64,000 bases of DNA from Agromyces cerinus. GTDB taxonomy: Bacteria > Actinomycetota > Actinomycetes > Actinomycetales > Microbacteriaceae. The notes beneath the pieces are model-generated. The model saw nothing but the letters and a program-made list of their open reading frames with translations. It had not been told where the DNA came from and ran no database searches. Below are positions 60,978 through 64,000 of this stretch, piece after piece. The translations under genes and the position numbers were made by a program. Location: assembly GCF_016907835.1 (NCBI RefSeq), contig NZ_JAFBCT010000001.1, positions 3,596,001 through 3,660,000 of the forward strand, given 5' to 3'. Every line of letters starts with the position of its first letter. The first letter of the stretch is position 1.

Positions 60978-61973
60978 CTAGACCGCGAGGTCGAGCGCCG
61001 CACCGGCGAGATCGGCCGAGGTGTCGAGATCGCGCATCCAGAGGGGCACGGATGCCGCGGTGAGCCCGATCGCCTCGAGGGGCGCGAGCGCGGCGGCATC
61101 CGTCTCGTCGACGAGCCAGCCGTCGAGCAGGCCCCCCGTCGACCGCGAGCCGTAGTGCCGGCCGACCCCCTCGGCGCTCGTCTCGACGCCGATCACGGGC
61201 AGGCACGCGTCGGCCATGCCGCGCACGACCTTGCCGCCGATGATCGGCGAGACGCCGACGACGGGCGCCGAGGTCTCGGCGAGCGCCTCGCGGATGCCGG
61301 GCACCGACAGGATGGTGCCGATCGAGACGACCGGGTTCGACGGGGCGATGAGCACGATGTCGGCCCCGACGATCGCCTCGACGACCCCGGGTGCCGGCCG
61401 GGCCGTCTCGATGTTCCGCTGCCGGAACGCGATCGCGGGCAGCGTGGCGCGGTAGCGCGTCCACCACTCCTGGAAGTGCATCTCGCGCTCGCCGTCGAGC
61501 TTGTCGGGGTCGGCGACGAGCACGTCGGTGTCGACCTCGGTGTCGGTCGCGGGAATCAGGTGCACGCCGAGCGGCCAGCGCTGCTGCAGACGGTGCGCCA
61601 CCTCCGACGGGGTCGCGCCGTCGCGGAGCCAGGCCGTGCGCGCGAGGTGCGTGCCGAGGTCGAGGTCGCCGAGGGTGAACCACGGCCAGCCGGCGCCCCA
61701 TTCACGCAGCTCTGCGGCGACGCGCTCGGTCTCGCCCGCCCGGCCCCAGCCGCGTTCGGTGTCGTTGACGCCCGCGAGCGAGTAGAGCAGCGAGTCGAAG
61801 TCGGGCATGAGGCGCACGCCGGCGAGCCAGATGTCGTCGCCGGTGTTCACGATCACGGTGACGGATGCCTCGGTGCCCCCGTGCCCGTCGGGCCAGCGCC
61901 GCGCGCACTCCTCGCGCACGCCGCGCACGAAGCGCGAGCCTCCGACTCCGCCCGCGAGCACCGTGATCTGCAC
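60978..61973 (-). CDS. cofD: 2-phospho-L-lactate transferase (FbiA-type)
   Basis: A 331-residue CofD that joins the activated phospholactyl or enolpyruvyl group to the deazaflavin Fo, giving F420-0 or its dehydro form. Diagnostic blocks are VLAGGVGGSRFVRG at the N-terminus, VNTGDDIWLAGVRLMPDFDS, LGDLDLGTHLART and IVLIAPSNPVVSIGTIL. It is separated by 14 kb from cofE/cofC/fgd but next to the putative F420-0 importer. fbiC (Fo synthase) is not in the window. Confidence 0.94.
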   Translation of the reverse strand: MQITVLAGGVGGSRFVRGVREECARRWPDGHGGTEASVTVIVNTGDDIWLAGVRLMPDFDSLLYSLAGVNDTERGWGRAGETERVAAELREWGAGWPWFTLGDLDLGTHLARTAWLRDGATPSEVAHRLQQRWPLGVHLIPATDTEVDTDVLVADPDKLDGEREMHFQEWWTRYRATLPAIAFRQRNIETARPAPGVVEAIVGADIVLIAPSNPVVSIGTILSVPGIREALAETSAPVVGVSPIIGGKVVRGMADACLPVIGVETSAEGVGRHYGSRSTGGLLDGWLVDETDAAALAPLEAIGLTAASVPLWMRDLDTSADLAGAALDLAV

Positions 61974-62041
61974 CGTTCAACCCTACGGCCGTGTGCGAGC
62001 CCGATTCCGACTCGCACACGACTCGTGGGTTCTGCGAGAGG

Positions 62042-62446
62042 TCAGGCCGCGGCGTCGGCCGCGAACACCGGGATCTCGTCGATCGAGCGGTAGACCGGGA
62101 TGCCCCTGGCCTCCGCGATGCGCACGTCCTGATCGGCGCCGTGCGAGGCGCCCTCGAGGCGCAGCACGGCGTCGCAGTGCTGCAGCAGGCGGTGGGCGGT
62201 CGTGTACATGACGTCGCCCTCGACGGGCGATGAGCCGGCGGATGCGTCGTGGCCCGAGGCATCCGTCGACGCCACGCGCAGGATGGGGAGCGCGACCCAT
62301 TCGCCGATCATCGGCACGTGGCCGCGTTCGTAGATCGGCCAGGAGGCCTGCTCGAGGCGTTCGAGGTTGCGGGCGATGCGGGCGGGGTCGCCGTCGGTGC
62401 CCGAGCGGTAGGGGCCGGCGATGAGAATGAGCAGTGGTTTCGACAT
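62042..62446 (-). CDS. DUF4406/nucleoside-deoxyribosyltransferase-like protein
   Basis: A 134-residue protein beginning LLILIAGPYRSGT, with YERGHVPMIGEW, a CDAVLRLEGASHGADQDVRIAEARG block and a short acidic end. This is the Rossmann-like pattern of DUF4406 and nucleoside 2-deoxyribosyltransferases. It diverges from a DeoR regulator 49 nt away, which may control it. Substrate unproven. Confidence 0.75.
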   Translation of the reverse strand: MSKPLLILIAGPYRSGTDGDPARIARNLERLEQASWPIYERGHVPMIGEWVALPILRVASTDASGHDASAGSSPVEGDVMYTTAHRLLQHCDAVLRLEGASHGADQDVRIAEARGIPVYRSIDEIPVFAADAAA

Positions 62447-62495
62447 GCTCGACACCATAACGTGCAAGAATGTGTAGAAACAAGGAGGAACGTGC

Positions 62496-63254
62496 ATGCT
62501 GACCGCGCAACGCCGTGAACTGCTGCTCGAACTGCTGCAGCGCGACGGCCGCATCGTGGCCGCCGATGCCGCGGCCGATCTGGGCATCTCCGAGGACACG
62601 ATCCGCCGCGACCTCCGCGAACTCGCGGCGGCGGGCCTCTGCCAGCGCGTGTACGGCGGAGCGCTGCCGGCCTCGCCGGCCACCTCGCCCTACGAGGCGC
62701 GCACCCGCATCGAGCCCGAGAGCAAGCACCGCATCGCCGCGGCCGCCGCCGCACTCATCGAACCGGGCGCGACCGTGCTGCTCGACGGCGGTACGAGCAC
62801 GCTCGCCCTCGTCGGTGCGCTCCCGCGCTCACTGCACGCGACCGTCATCACGCACAGCCCGACCATCGCCGTGGCGCTCGCCGAGCACGAGCACATCGAA
62901 CTGCAGCTCATCGGCGGCCGCGTCTACCGGCACTCGATGGTCACGTGCGGCGCGATCGCCGTCGAGGCCCTGCGCGATGTGAGCGCCGACCTGTTCTTCC
63001 TCGGCGTCACCGGGGTGCACGCCGAGGCCGGCCTCACTACGGGCGATGCGGAGGAGGCGGCCATGAAGCGCGCGCTCGCGCGCTCGGCCGCCGAGACCTA
63101 CGTGCTCGCGAGCACCGAGAAGATCGGTGCGGCCTCGACGTATCGGGTGCTGCCCCTCGACGAGGTGGCGGGAGTCGTCACCGATGCGGATGCCGCTTCG
63201 CCGGCGATGCTCGAGCTCGACCGCGCCGGGGTCAGGCTCCTGCCGGCGAGCTGA
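62496..63254 (+). CDS. DeoR/GlpR-family transcriptional regulator
   Basis: A 252-residue repressor. The DeoR helix-turn-helix is RRELLLELLQRDGRIVAADAAADLGISEDTIRRDLREL (residues 6-43, quoted here by its ends RRELLLELL and TIRRDLREL). The sugar-phosphate sensor domain has LLDGGTSTLALV, TVITHSPTIAVAL, LIGGRVYRHSMVTCG and DLFFLGVTGVH. A strong AAGGAGGA ribosome site precedes ATG. Its likely target is the divergent DUF4406 gene; the ligand should be a phosphorylated sugar or nucleoside. Confidence 0.9.
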   Translation: MLTAQRRELLLELLQRDGRIVAADAAADLGISEDTIRRDLRELAAAGLCQRVYGGALPASPATSPYEARTRIEPESKHRIAAAAAALIEPGATVLLDGGTSTLALVGALPRSLHATVITHSPTIAVALAEHEHIELQLIGGRVYRHSMVTCGAIAVEALRDVSADLFFLGVTGVHAEAGLTTGDAEEAAMKRALARSAAETYVLASTEKIGAASTYRVLPLDEVAGVVTDADAASPAMLELDRAGVRLLPAS

Positions 63255-63273
63255 GCCGCGCCGACTCGCGGAG

Positions 63274-63369
63274 GGCTGGCGCTCGCGGCCCGCCGGGTAC
63301 ACGCGGCGACCGCCGTTTCGTCGGGTCGAGCCCGCAGAAGGCTGGCGCTCGCGGCCCGCCGGGTACACG
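63274..63369. repeat. 30-bp direct repeat between deoR and the EF-G-like gene
   Basis: Two identical 30-bp copies, 63274-63303 and 63340-63369, each starting GGCTGGCGCTCGCGGCCC and ending CGGGTACACG, spaced 66 bp apart. They look like a dispersed intergenic repeat rather than coding sequence. Confidence 0.8.
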
Positions 63370-63406
63370 ATGGGACGGACAGCACCGCACCGGCGCGGGA
63401 GGCCAC

Positions 63407-64000
63407 ATGAACTCGGCATCGACCCCCACCCACCGGACCGTCGCCCTCGTGGGCGCCGCAGGTTCCGGCAAGACGAGCCTGCTCGAAGCGCTGCTGCTGC
63501 GCGCCGGCGCGATCCCGAGGGCGGGCAGCGTCGAGCAGGGCACCACGACCGGCGACCACGAGCCCGAGGAGATCGCGAGAGGCATGACCCTCGGGCTCTC
63601 GCTCGCCCACCTGGGCTGGGCGGCACCCGACGGCGTCGAGCACACGATGACCCTCGCCGACGCGCCGGGCCACCCCGATTTCGTCGGCGGTCTCGACACG
63701 GCGCTCGCGGTGGCGGATGCCGCGTTGCTGACCGTGAGCGCGGTCGACGGCGTGACCGCCGGCACGCGCTTCGCGGCGGCCGCCGCACAGGCGGCCGGGG
63801 TGCCGCTCATCGTCGTCATCACCCAGGAGGACAAGGCGCGGGCCGACTTCCGTCGGGTGCTGGGGGAGCTCCGCGAGGTGTTCGGCGACCGACTCGTGGC
63901 GCTCGAGCTGCCGCTCGGCGAGGAGCACGACTTCACCGCGCTCGCCGACGTGCTGAGCGAGCAGGCTCTCGTCTACGACGACACGGGCCATCATCGCGAT
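63407..64000 (+). CDS. EF-G-like translational GTPase, N-terminal part
   Basis: The gene runs off the window; 198 codons are visible. G1 is GAAGSGKTS, G3 is LADAPGHPDF, while G4, normally NKxD, reads TQEDKARADF, so the base-specificity Asn/Lys pair is altered. This resembles the second EF-G-like protein (EF-G2) of actinobacteria, which has weak or no GTPase activity and unclear function. A GGGAGG ribosome site lies 4 nt before ATG 63407. Confidence 0.8.
   Translation, partial: MNSASTPTHRTVALVGAAGSGKTSLLEALLLRAGAIPRAGSVEQGTTTGDHEPEEIARGMTLGLSLAHLGWAAPDGVEHTMTLADAPGHPDFVGGLDTALAVADAALLTVSAVDGVTAGTRFAAAAAQAAGVPLIVVITQEDKARADFRRVLGELREVFGDRLVALELPLGEEHDFTALADVLSEQALVYDDTGHHRD

Noticed and set aside
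63274..63369. Direct repeat as a CRISPR or attachment site
   Set aside because: Only two copies, no cas, integrase or tRNA gene nearby.

Overview
The window reads as chromosome from a high-GC actinobacterium, most likely the family Microbacteriaceae (an Agromyces- or Microbacterium-like genus; genus is inference). The evidence is the GC-rich codon use, DUF222/HNH, DUF2510, DUF4190 and DUF6421 proteins, coenzyme F420 genes, many promoters of the leaderless actinobacterial type, and a heavily repeated GGATGCC word. No rRNA, tRNA, CRISPR array, insertion sequence or prophage was recognised.

Region 1 (1-9.3 kb) is the most interesting part: a cluster for peptides and N-acylated or D-amino acids. 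It holds a C45 acyltransferase/amidohydrolase (cut by the window edge), a SxxK serine hydrolase, a C39-like peptidase, a divergent M20 hydrolase, then a tightly coupled operon of a COG3375 GNAT, a SIS-domain protein, an N-acylamino-acid racemase fused in frame to a class IV aminotransferase, an M19 dipeptidase and a class I glutamine amidotransferase. The GNAT, racemase and M20 hydrolase match the set known from Geobacillus to convert D- to L-amino acids by N-succinylation, racemisation and desuccinylation. Two related palindromes lie in the divergent GNAT/M20 promoter region.

Region 2 (9.3-31.8 kb) is mixed housekeeping and accessory DNA: an MFS exporter, an ArsR/SRPBCC/DHFR-like operon with a large operator, panD, a NarL-type two-component system, a SulP transporter with its ArsR regulator, an HNH endonuclease, a PIG-L deacetylase, a PadR-led operon ending in a secreted protein with a repeated Cys-Trp-rich domain (a single-domain paralogue lies 2 kb downstream), an SDR/DUF6421 pair, a repeat-bearing lipoprotein and a DHA2 exporter with its divergent TetR.

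Region 3 (31.8-49.8 kb) carries membrane proteins, a pair of divergent GNAT paralogues, a Ser/Thr kinase with a lipoprotein, an ECF sigma factor with a membrane partner, a CmtR-like sensor with a cation diffusion facilitator, xthA, and a coenzyme F420 segment (cofE, an F420-dependent oxidoreductase, cofC, fgd), followed by ggt.

Region 4 (49.8-57.4 kb) looks like an accessory stretch: short orphan genes, apparently lower GC in places, an ECF42-type sigma factor with its DGPF partner, a gene remnant, and an ohrR/ohr pair around a clear operator. Region 5 (57.7-64 kb) returns to core content: a three-gene ABC importer of the putative F420-0 type next to cofD, a DeoR regulator, and the start of an EF-G-like GTPase.
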